From the NCBI RefSeq assembly GCF_900120405.1, contig NZ_LT635493.1, positions 782,300-846,299 on the forward strand: a stretch of 64,000 nt of DNA, in the 5' to 3' direction. The first letter of the stretch is position 1; each line of letters opens with the position of its first letter. The position numbers and the translations under genes are program-made. This DNA is from Urinicoccus massiliensis. Lineage in GTDB: Bacteria > Bacillota > Clostridia > Tissierellales > Peptoniphilaceae. The notes beneath the pieces were generated by a model, which saw only the letters and a program-made list of their open reading frames with translations, ran no database searches and had not been told where the DNA came from. This document shows, piece by piece, positions 8,791-16,411 of this stretch.

Positions 8791-9429
8791 TTGAAAGGAA
8801 AACTTCTGGTCTTTTTGGCCCTCATCTTGGTTCTTTGCCTGGGAATCTCTCAAATTCAAATAAAGGTTTTGGAAGAGACAATTTCCCTTTCTCGGGAGGA
8901 AAGGGTCACCTTGGTCCTTTACCGTAAGGCCTTTTCTAAGTATGGAAATACAATAGAAATCCGAAGGGGGCAAAAGTCCACATGGAAAAAGTTTCAAGGG
9001 AAAAACGCCCTAAATATTTGGAAACTTTGCCTAGGTGATGTAGACGGAGATGGGGAAGTAGAGATTGCTCTGGGGGTTTATAAAAAAGCCCCCCACCACC
9101 AGGTAATGGCTCGACGTCCCTTCCTCTATAATATTCGGGACGGAGAGCTTCAAGCTAAATTTCGGGCCTCTCGGCTCAGTTTGCCCATGGAGGATTTTAC
9201 CCTCTATGATATTGATAAAGATGGGCGAGAGGAGATTTTATCGGTGGAGAGGAGGGGGAATCAGTATTTTTTGGCTGCCTACCACTATTCAAATTTTCAC
9301 ATTAGTCGGGACTATCTCAGTAGGCCTTTAGAGGAAAAACCGCTTTTGGAAGAAAAGCCTGGGTGGATTTGTTATCAGGGGGAAACCCAGTTTTTAGAAA
9401 TCAATGGAAAGGAGATTGTATTACCATGA
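8791..9429 (+). CDS. Membrane-anchored secreted protein with FG-GAP/VCBS-like acidic motifs
   Basis: The product of 212 aa begins at TTG with an N-terminal hydrophobic helix (about residues 4-22) that should export or anchor it. Two acidic loops, GDVDGDGEVEIA and YDIDKDGREEIL, match the calcium-loop style of FG-GAP/VCBS repeats and suggest a small extracytoplasmic beta-propeller-like or calcium-binding domain. Its stop overlaps the ATG of the DUF3160 lipoprotein gene (ATGA), so the two proteins are made together and probably act together at the cell surface. Exact role unknown. Confidence 0.7.
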   Translation: MKGKLLVFLALILVLCLGISQIQIKVLEETISLSREERVTLVLYRKAFSKYGNTIEIRRGQKSTWKKFQGKNALNIWKLCLGDVDGDGEVEIALGVYKKAPHHQVMARRPFLYNIRDGELQAKFRASRLSLPMEDFTLYDIDKDGREEILSVERRGNQYFLAAYHYSNFHISRDYLSRPLEEKPLLEEKPGWICYQGETQFLEINGKEIVLP

Positions 9430-11591
9430 AAAAGAAAAAGTACTTAGCAGGACTCTTAGCTTGTTTGTTACTGGTATCGTGTAGTCCAAAGGCTTCGGAC
9501 CAAACCAAGACAGACCAAGGAATGGAAAATCCTTTGGAGGGGATGAAGACGGAGGTCGTTTTTCCAGACTTTAAGGAAAGCCAAGTGTCGGCACAGGTTT
9601 CTCCCTATGTTGTTCAGGAAGACTTGGGAAATATTGTCAATATAGACGACTATATCAACGACTATATGAATTTTAACCAGGAACAAAAGCAAGCCTTGGT
9701 GAAAAATAAATTTTTTGTCGATGGAAAAACAGTTACGGACCAGCCTTTTCAGTGGTATGAGGGAAATGAGTATTCTTACAAGCCAAATTTTGTAACGGCA
9801 GATTCTGTTCTCCACCTTTTTCACATCTCTTATGATGCCCTGCTCCGGGAGTTGGAAGTGGAAAAATTTTCCCCTAAACTGCAAGAATTAAATGAGATTA
9901 TGGCCCAAGAGTCGGCAAAAGATTACCAGGCGGCAAAAGATCCCTTGGTAAAAGAAGCAGCTCTTAAAAATACGGCCTATTTTGCCATGGCAGCAGACCT
10001 CTTTGCGAAGCCTTTGGAGGGGGAAATCCCCCAAGAAGCCAAGGACCTGGCCCAAGAAGAACTGGAAAAAATTCAAGGGGAAAGCAAAGGCCAATCTTCC
10101 TTGGTAAATAAGACTGTGGACTATTCTCAGTTTAAACCCCGAGGACACTATACGCGGTCCCAAGAACTGACCAATTATTTCCGAGGGTCCATGCTGTATT
10201 CTCAACTTGCCATGACCTTTTACAACGACAAGAGAGAAGCGCTGCTAGATAATGCCATTCAAGCTCTTTTAATGGCAAAAAATCTCTGTAAAGAAGAAAG
10301 CTCTTTCCATGTTTGGGAAGATGTCAATGATCCCTTAAATTTTTTAGTGGAAAATGCAGAGGATTTGGATCCCTATGGGTTGGGGCAAATTTACTATAGG
10401 CATTTTAAAAAAGAGATGCCTGTAGACAAGCTGAGTCAAAAGGAAAATTTAGATAAGGTCTATGGAGATTTGGAAAAAATTCCCAAACCTAAAATCCAGT
10501 ATTACGAAGGGTTGTCCTTCCGCTTTCTACCCCAAAGAGCGGTTTTAGACAATGTTTTGGGGCAAATGCTGGTGGATACGCAAAAGCCCTCTCGACGTCC
10601 CCTCTATTCTGGTGTGGATATTATGGGCCTTTTGGGCAATCCCTTGGCGGATGAACTGGTTCAAGCCAATGAGGAAAATAAGGAGTGGCCAGATTTTTCA
10701 AAGAACTATAAGCAGGCCAAGAGTGTGGCACAAGTTTTAGAAGATGAAAAAGAAGGTCGAAAAAATGTCTACCGGTCTTGGTTGTGGATGCTCAAGGGCT
10801 ACCAAGAACCAGTGGAAGAAAAGTTCCCAGAATTTATGAAGTCCAAGGCCTGGGAAGCCAAGGATTTAAACTCTGCTTTAGGGTCTTGGGCCCAATTAAA
10901 ACACGACACCATCCTCTATGGCAAGCAAGTAGGAGCCGAAATGGGTGGTGGCGGCGAAGAAAAACCCATCCCTAAGTCCTATGTAGAACCTCGAGTTCCC
11001 GTTTATGACCGTCTTTTATGGACCCTAAATTACATGACAGAAAATCTGAAGAACCGCGACCTTCTTTCCCAAGCCAATGAAAAGAACCTAGCTAATTTTA
11101 GTGACTTAATTAGATTCCTAAGAGACACCAGTATTTTGGAGCTAGAAGGGAAATCTCCAGATGCAAAAGCCCAAGAAAGACTCTTCTATATTGGGGGAGA
11201 AATGGAAAATATTTTTGTTAAATTCTATGATGAAAAGGCAGAAAACTTCTTTGATATTGAAGAACAAGCGGACCGAAACATGGCTACAGTAGCCGACTTA
11301 ATGGTGAGTGTGGACAACACCCTGGGAATTAAACCTGGTCAGTACCTGGAAGTGGGGTCTGGCATGACTCAAGTGGCCTATGTGGTCTACCCCCTTGATG
11401 GACAATTGATTCTAGGGACGGGACCTGTTTATTCCTACTATGAATTTTTAGCCCCCCAAAGAATGACAGACGAAGATTTTCAAAATCGGTTGATGCAAGG
11501 CCTGTATAATGAAAACTCTACACAAGAGGCAATCAAACAACCAGCTTGGACAGATGAATACAAGGCAGATAGTGTCTTTGAAAATAATTAA
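9426..11591 (+). CDS. DUF3160-family lipoprotein
   Basis: The 721-aa protein has a lipoprotein signal peptide with lipobox LLVSC at about residues 14-18, followed by a low-complexity linker and a long helical domain of the DUF3160 type (FVTADSVLHLFHISYDALLRE is characteristic near the N-terminus; the end carries PVYSYYEF). DUF3160 proteins are exported and functionally uncharacterised. The ATG overlaps the upstream stop by 4 bp. An in-frame upstream ATG at 9363 is rejected because it would place the signal peptide internally. A strong terminator follows directly. Confidence 0.85.
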   Translation: MKKKKYLAGLLACLLLVSCSPKASDQTKTDQGMENPLEGMKTEVVFPDFKESQVSAQVSPYVVQEDLGNIVNIDDYINDYMNFNQEQKQALVKNKFFVDGKTVTDQPFQWYEGNEYSYKPNFVTADSVLHLFHISYDALLRELEVEKFSPKLQELNEIMAQESAKDYQAAKDPLVKEAALKNTAYFAMAADLFAKPLEGEIPQEAKDLAQEELEKIQGESKGQSSLVNKTVDYSQFKPRGHYTRSQELTNYFRGSMLYSQLAMTFYNDKREALLDNAIQALLMAKNLCKEESSFHVWEDVNDPLNFLVENAEDLDPYGLGQIYYRHFKKEMPVDKLSQKENLDKVYGDLEKIPKPKIQYYEGLSFRFLPQRAVLDNVLGQMLVDTQKPSRRPLYSGVDIMGLLGNPLADELVQANEENKEWPDFSKNYKQAKSVAQVLEDEKEGRKNVYRSWLWMLKGYQEPVEEKFPEFMKSKAWEAKDLNSALGSWAQLKHDTILYGKQVGAEMGGGGEEKPIPKSYVEPRVPVYDRLLWTLNYMTENLKNRDLLSQANEKNLANFSDLIRFLRDTSILELEGKSPDAKAQERLFYIGGEMENIFVKFYDEKAENFFDIEEQADRNMATVADLMVSVDNTLGIKPGQYLEVGSGMTQVAYVVYPLDGQLILGTGPVYSYYEFLAPQRMTDEDFQNRLMQGLYNENSTQEAIKQPAWTDEYKADSVFENN

Positions 11592-11613
11592 AAAAACAGA
11601 TGAAAATTGTCAA

Positions 11614-11644
11614 AGGAGGGCTCCAAAAAGCGGGCCCTCCTTTC
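11614..11644 (+). terminator. Terminator of the DUF3160 operon
   Basis: AGGAGGGC (11614-11621) pairs with GCCCTCCT (11634-11641), with further G-U/C-G pairs closing an 8-nt loop, followed by TT-rich DNA 23 bp after the stop codon. Confidence 0.8.
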
Positions 11645-11669
11645 TTCACAAGATAAAGGAGAAGAAAAG

Positions 11670-11881
11670 ATGAAAAAATGACTTATTTGTACCCTTGCCC
11701 TCCTTCTGATGTGCAGTGAGGCCCTTCTTGCAAAAAATGAAAAAGGGATTAGATATGACCAATGGTATGGAAAATAGAAGAAGTATCTACAGAAGGACAA
11801 AATTCAGAAATTCTCGTAAAAAACAAACGAGCTGGAAACGGTAGTCTTGCTGTCACGAGTGTGAAGGAAGTGTATTCATAA
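11670..11881 (+). pseudogene. Decayed small secreted-protein gene
   Basis: A good ribosome-binding site (AAAGGAG) precedes ATG-AAA-AAA and then a TGA stop. Reading through gives a signal-peptide-like stretch (LICTLALLLMCSEALLA) and GIRYDQWYGK, after which a single frame change continues as IEEVSTEGQNSEILVKN up to a TAA at 11879. One stop codon plus one frameshift in an otherwise gene-like sequence indicates a broken small exported protein. No family recognised. Confidence 0.55.
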
Positions 11882-11908
11882 GTACATTGTAATTCGATAG
11901 TAGGTGAA

Positions 11909-12835
11909 ATGATGATGAATAAAAAAATAAAATCTAAGCAAGATGGACTGGAGCTGGAACTTGCTATCATGGAGCCAAGCTCTAATCCTATTGGAATTGT
12001 TCAGCTCGTTCATGGCATGTCAGAACATAAAGAGCGTTACTACGATTTTATGAATTACCTAGCTCAAAACGGTTACATCTGTGGGATTCATGACCATAGA
12101 GGCCACGGAGCTAGCCTTAAAGACCCATCTCACTTAGGATATTTTTATACAGAGGACAGCTCTGTTCTTGTTGACGATGCTTATCAAGTGACAGAATACT
12201 TAAAAGAAAGATATCCTTCGCTGAGTATTTCAATGTTTAGTCATAGCATGGGCACTCTTGTTTCTAGAAATTATTTAAAGAAATACGATCATGAGCTTGA
12301 GAAAATAGTTTTATGTGGCCCGCCAACTGAGAATAAATTAGCGGGATTTGCAGTATTTTTAGCAAAAATAAGTAGTATTTTCTATGGCAAATATAAGCCC
12401 AATAAATTTTTAAATGCTTTATCAGTGGGTCAATATAGCAAGGGATATGAACGCCAGCTAGGTTGGATTTGCTCTAATCCAGACACAGTCGAGGCATACG
12501 AGGCAGATCCGCTTTGTGGTTTTATATTTACTACAAATGCCTTTATCAACCTATTTAAATTATTAAAGTCAGCCTACAAGGGCAGAGACTGGAAAGCAAA
12601 AAACACTGCTTTAGCAATATTTTTAATAGCTGGAGAAGACGATCCTGTTATTCAAGGCAAAGAAAAGTTTAAGGGTTTAGAAAGATTTTTAAAAAGTCTT
12701 GGATATAAAAATATTAAAAGCAAGCTTTATAAGGGCATGAGACATGAAATACTTAATGAAAGAGATAGAGAAACTATTTACCAGGACGTGCTAGAATTTT
12801 TACGCCCTGATACAAATAAAAAAGAAAAGATTTAG
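11909..12835 (+). CDS. Alpha/beta hydrolase, monoacylglycerol lipase / lysophospholipase type
   Basis: The 308-aa cytoplasmic hydrolase of the Hydrolase_4 type has the oxyanion region VQLVHGMSEHKERY, the DHRGHG motif, the nucleophile elbow SHSMGT (serine near residue 112), an acid in GEDDPV and the catalytic histidine in GMRHEIL. This is the full catalytic set. Likely substrates are lipid esters such as monoacylglycerol or lysophospholipid (inferred from family). Three ATGs in a row (11909, 11912, 11915) make the exact start uncertain by two codons. No signal peptide. It stands alone between the relic and mgtC-like gene. Confidence 0.88.
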   Translation: MMMNKKIKSKQDGLELELAIMEPSSNPIGIVQLVHGMSEHKERYYDFMNYLAQNGYICGIHDHRGHGASLKDPSHLGYFYTEDSSVLVDDAYQVTEYLKERYPSLSISMFSHSMGTLVSRNYLKKYDHELEKIVLCGPPTENKLAGFAVFLAKISSIFYGKYKPNKFLNALSVGQYSKGYERQLGWICSNPDTVEAYEADPLCGFIFTTNAFINLFKLLKSAYKGRDWKAKNTALAIFLIAGEDDPVIQGKEKFKGLERFLKSLGYKNIKSKLYKGMRHEILNERDRETIYQDVLEFLRPDTNKKEKI

Positions 12836-12990
12836 AAGCAATTAACTTTTTTAATATTAAGGAGCAGATAGGATACTATCTTTTTCATGAACAGCTAACA
12901 GTGAACACAAGGCGAATGATAATGACCATAGTAAAAAATTTCCAGACTTAGTGAAAACGGAACTTTATAACTGGAAGAAGGAGGGAAAGG

Positions 12991-13683
12991 ATGGACATAT
13001 TTTTAGTGCTGGCTAGATTATTATTAGCAGCCTTTTTAGGAGCGATTATTGGCATAGAAAGGGAAGCTAAGAATAGGGCAGCTGGTTTTAGAACACATAT
13101 CATTGTTAGCGTGGGGGCATGTTTAATTATGCTCATAGGAATAGATGGGGCTAGTGAACTAGCCGGAGATCAAGGTTGGGACACGACAAGGCTTGCCGCC
13201 CAAGTTGTCAGTGGTATTGGCTTTTTAGGTGCAGGTACCATACTTCAAAAAAAGAATGGGGTATCAGGTCTGACCACAGCAGCAACTTTGTGGCTGTCTG
13301 CAGCCATCGGACTGGCAACAGGAATTGGATACTATGAAGGGGCAATCATAGCAACGGTCATTTGCCTAATAACCCTAGTGTCACTCCAGGGAGTTAGTGA
13401 TAGAATCAATAAAAGAACGACAAAGTCTTATATCATGGTCTTTGGCACTGACAATTTTGATCAGGATTATTTTCGGGAACTTACGTCAAAAGAGGGTGTG
13501 GAAGTAAGAAGGTTAAATATCATTGATGAGGACATAGATGATAAGTCAATGGTTGAAGCAAGATTATCTTTTTATAAAAATTATAATATAGGTCGATTTT
13601 TTAAGAAATTAAAAGCAGACTTTGACTTAGAATCAGTAAAATTGGCCAAGCAAGAAAATCGGGACAAAAAAATGTATTATTAG
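12991..13683 (+). CDS. MgtC/SapB-family membrane protein
   Basis: The 230-aa protein has four to five transmembrane helices in its first 150 residues. It carries the family signatures GAIIGIERE near the N-terminus, RTHIIVSVGA, and the GIGFLGAG-TI stretch, followed by GLTTAATLWLSAAIGLA-type text. A cytoplasmic C-terminal domain of about 75 residues follows, which is ACT-like in many relatives. MgtC proteins have been linked to Mg2+ homeostasis and inhibition of ATP synthase during stress; whether this one does so is not shown. The start is ATG behind GGAGGG. The 155 bp upstream contain no recognisable M-box. Confidence 0.87.
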   Translation: MDIFLVLARLLLAAFLGAIIGIEREAKNRAAGFRTHIIVSVGACLIMLIGIDGASELAGDQGWDTTRLAAQVVSGIGFLGAGTILQKKNGVSGLTTAATLWLSAAIGLATGIGYYEGAIIATVICLITLVSLQGVSDRINKRTTKSYIMVFGTDNFDQDYFRELTSKEGVEVRRLNIIDEDIDDKSMVEARLSFYKNYNIGRFFKKLKADFDLESVKLAKQENRDKKMYY

Positions 13684-13733
13684 GAAGAACAGAAACCATA
13701 AGATTATCATATCCAGATTATATAAGTGGAAGA

Positions 13734-13955
13734 TTGGATATCTATTCTTTTGGAGCAAGCTTCTGCAATGTATCTTCCTCAACATCAACCCATTGTTGGG
13801 GAAGATGTTCCAGTATGAATGGAGAAGAAAAGTCAGTCACAAATAGAATTTTGAGTGAACTTCAGGTTTTATATGGTATCAAAATTGCACAAGCCGGGCT
13901 TTGTGAACAATCATCTGATAGGATGATTACAGTTGGCGGAAACTGCACAGTTTAA
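13734..13955 (+). other. Uncertain short frame, possible gene relic
   Basis: A 73-codon frame starting at TTG without a convincing ribosome-binding site; the frame is open further upstream, to the end of the MgtC gene. Part of another frame over the same DNA reads as protein-like text (MYLPQHQPIVGEDVPV), so this may be a frameshifted fragment. No family recognised. Confidence 0.25.
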
Positions 13956-13983
13956 CTTGCTCCATTTACATGCTTGTCTAGAT

Positions 13984-14008
13984 AAACAGTCCCTAGGGGC
14001 TGTTTTTT
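13984..14008 (+). terminator. Rho-independent terminator
   Basis: AACAGTCCC pairs with GGGGCTGTT around a TA loop and is followed by six Ts. It closes the MgtC/relic region. The rest of the 345 bp up to the Fic gene contains only the repeats described next. Confidence 0.8.
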
Positions 14009-14240
14009 CTTGACTTTATATTGATATAATTAACTAAAATAACGGATACATTTAGATATACAAGGCATTTGAACAAATCCTAATTGTAGTCTTAGTCCAT
14101 GCAGAAGAACTGGTCCTACTTGGAATAAATAATACTTAAATGACTTGCATTCTAAAGGAAATTTTAAAGATCATTTTCGTCGTCATTAGCATGTGAGACG
14201 AATGGGTGGGCTATAATGATGATAGAGATTTCATGTTTTA

Positions 14241-14349
14241 ATCCCGCCACAAGAAATGTATCAAAGCCAAATCTACAAAAAATGGCGAGAAAAATCCCGC
14301 CAAACTTGATTTATCTACGCCATTTATACTATAATGGCGAGAAAGGAGG
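14241..14349 (+). promoter_or_regulatory. Fic promoter with repeated TGGCG/CGCCA operator-like sites
   Basis: TGGCG or its complement CGCCA occurs five times in about 95 bp: near 14245, 14283-14287, 14298-14302, 14318-14322 and 14335-14339. The middle pair forms TGGCGAGAAAAATCCCGCCA, and AATGGCGAGAAA is repeated directly, its second copy overlapping the -10 box TATAAT (14329-14334). The AAAGGAGG site (14342-14349) follows. The layout suits autorepression by a DNA-binding protein, possibly the winged-helix tail of the Fic protein itself. Confidence 0.6.
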
Positions 14350-14354
14350 CTTGT

Positions 14355-15398
14355 ATGAGAGACTTTAATTATAAAAACCTATTAGCTTTAAAGTTGCCTG
14401 TAAGGATTTACGAATTAATAGCCGGGATCTATGAATATAAGGGGAAACAAGAATTATATGTAGCTAACTTTTCTGATGTATTGGATAAGATGGTGGAAGT
14501 GGCAAAAGTTCAATCTACAAAATCATCCAATGCCATAGAAGGGATTTCTACAAATGATAGCAGGCTAGAAGAATTAATGAATAAAAAAAGTCAGCCTAGA
14601 GACAGAAATGAAGAAGAAATTTATGGCTATAGAGAAGTTTTGGACCTTATCCATGAAAACTATGGGACCATTGAATTGACAAAAAATAATGTTCTAACCT
14701 TACATAATAAGCTCTATTCATATTCTGGCGAAAACCACAAGGATAAATTTAAAACCATAGATAACAGTATTATAGAAGTGGATTCATTTGGTGAAAAAAG
14801 AATAAGATTTCAGCCGGTATCAGCTTTTGAAACAGAAGCCTCTATTGATAGGATGCTTGTTGCCTATAATGAGGCTGCAAGGGCAAAGATCCCTCCCCTC
14901 CTCTTAATTCCGACTTTTGTTCATGATTTCTTGTGCATCCATCCCTTTTCCGATGGAAATGGAAGAATGTCGAGACTGCTAACCCTCCTACTTCTTTATA
15001 AAAATGGGTTTTTTGTGGGAAAATATATTTCTTTAGAAATGCTCATTGAAAATACGAAAGATCTTTACTATGAAGCACTAGAGGCCTCTAGTGAAAATTG
15101 GCACAAGGGGAAAAATGATAACCTCCCCTTTATAAACTATATGCTGTCTATTCTTTACAAGGCATATAATGAGTGTGATGAGAGATTCAAGTTGATAGGA
15201 GAGAAATCTCTAACATCTGCAGAAAGAGTGATGAAGGTGTTTGAAAACTCTTTGGAACCCCTATCTAAATCCGATTTGATTTTATTGTGTTCAGATATTT
15301 CCCAACGGACCATTGAAAGAGCTTTGAAGGAATTAAAAGATGGGGACTTGATTCAACAAATAGGCAAGGGAAGGGCAACAAAATATATAAAGGCTTAA
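14355..15398 (+). CDS. Fic-domain protein (AMPylator-type) with C-terminal winged helix
   Basis: The 347-aa protein has the Fic catalytic motif HPFSDGNGRMSR (near residue 197), which transfers AMP or a related nucleotide moiety onto a target hydroxyl. The N-terminal helix contains SNAIEG, matching the (S/T)xxxE(G/N) inhibitory motif, so this is a self-inhibited class II Fic protein. The last 60 or so residues (SQRTIERALKELKDGDLI) form a winged helix-turn-helix, as in many Fic proteins that may bind DNA. The ATG at 14355 is chosen because AAAGGAGG lies just before it and the upstream in-frame ATG at 14334 sits in the -10 box. It lies next to a restriction cluster on the same strand. Confidence 0.88.
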   Translation: MRDFNYKNLLALKLPVRIYELIAGIYEYKGKQELYVANFSDVLDKMVEVAKVQSTKSSNAIEGISTNDSRLEELMNKKSQPRDRNEEEIYGYREVLDLIHENYGTIELTKNNVLTLHNKLYSYSGENHKDKFKTIDNSIIEVDSFGEKRIRFQPVSAFETEASIDRMLVAYNEAARAKIPPLLLIPTFVHDFLCIHPFSDGNGRMSRLLTLLLLYKNGFFVGKYISLEMLIENTKDLYYEALEASSENWHKGKNDNLPFINYMLSILYKAYNECDERFKLIGEKSLTSAERVMKVFENSLEPLSKSDLILLCSDISQRTIERALKELKDGDLIQQIGKGRATKYIKA

Positions 15399-15541
15399 GG
15401 GTTTTAAAGGACTTCAAATCTTATCCTTGCTGATTCCAAGGATCCCATATCCTGAAACTTTCCATAAAGTTGGGGATTTAAGTGATTTTTGAAAGATCTA
15501 GCTATAGGTGGTGAATCGATTTTGAAAATGGAGGTATATGC

Positions 15542-16309
15542 TTGTTTAATCCGGGATTGAAAATAGGACAAGTCATAAAAAATGCGGATATTGTAGAAAT
15601 ATTCAAGTGTGGAAATATGGGGGGCATGCGGCGGTCTAAAACGACAAATACCCTTGTGCTTGTATCTGACTATACAAAGGGCCTTTACCACGACAAATGG
15701 ATTGGCGGAGATCTTCACTATACAGGTATGGGCAAGTCAGGAGACCAAGATATTCATTGGGCACAAAATGAGACCCTGGCTGAGTCGGATTGTAATGGAG
15801 TGGATGTCCACCTGTTTGAGGTGATAGATCCTGGTCAATACATCTATTGTGGAAGGATAGGACTTGTGAGTAAACCATACATAGACCTACAGCCGGACGA
15901 AGATGGGAAAGACCGAAAGGTATGGATTTTCCCCATAAGGCCTGTGCCGGATAATGATGTAAGGAAACCAGAAATCTTTGTATTTGAAGATATGGACGAC
16001 TACAAAAGACGTGGGAAGAATGTTGATGCGGAATATATAAAGGTGATGGCGGATGCAAGGAAAAAGGGAAGAAAGAAATTAGACCATCCTGATCCGGTTA
16101 TGTCTAAACCAGAGCCAAAACTACCAATAGTTATACCGGAAGATCTTGTGGGAAAGCGGCTAAGACATAAGGTCTTTGGATTGGGGAAGATTATGGCCAT
16201 TAAAGGGGTTTCAATTGTGGTTCAATTTGATAAACTAGGAGTAAAGAAACTGGGCTATGAAATTTGCATGGAAAAGAATTTACTGGACTTTATCGAAGAG
16301 GAGATATGA
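15542..16309 (+). CDS. SRA/YDG-like modified-DNA-binding protein with C-terminal beta-barrel tail
   Basis: The 255-aa protein starts at TTG behind GGAGG. The N-terminal 150 residues resemble the SRA-type head domains found on HNH and McrA-like modification-dependent nucleases (FKCGNMGGMRRSK, LVSDYTKGLYHDKW, LHYTGMGKSGDQ), which read modified cytosine or related bases by flipping them. There is no HNH or other nuclease motif. The C-terminal end (residues about 200-255, VGKRLRHKVFGLGKI) looks like the small SH3/Tudor-type tail known from UvrD/PcrA-like helicases and some defence proteins. It sits about 100 bp before mcrB on the same strand and is probably the recognition or accessory factor for McrBC. 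Family assignment is by motif memory. Confidence 0.68.
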   Translation: MFNPGLKIGQVIKNADIVEIFKCGNMGGMRRSKTTNTLVLVSDYTKGLYHDKWIGGDLHYTGMGKSGDQDIHWAQNETLAESDCNGVDVHLFEVIDPGQYIYCGRIGLVSKPYIDLQPDEDGKDRKVWIFPIRPVPDNDVRKPEIFVFEDMDDYKRRGKNVDAEYIKVMADARKKGRKKLDHPDPVMSKPEPKLPIVIPEDLVGKRLRHKVFGLGKIMAIKGVSIVVQFDKLGVKKLGYEICMEKNLLDFIEEEI

Positions 16310-16411
16310 CAAGGGAATAGGGTGGATTAAAGATGGGAGCCTATGAAAGCCCTAGACAAATCATAGGGTCCCACAGCTACTTTGGTCTTATAAAGATAGG
16401 GAGGAAAATAC

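Noticed and set aside
12836-12990. Possible Mg2+ riboswitch before the MgtC-like gene
   Set aside because: Only 155 bp with no recognisable M-box or matching stems.
14334-14354. ATG 14334 as Fic start
   Set aside because: It overlaps the -10 box; AAAGGAGG points to ATG 14355.
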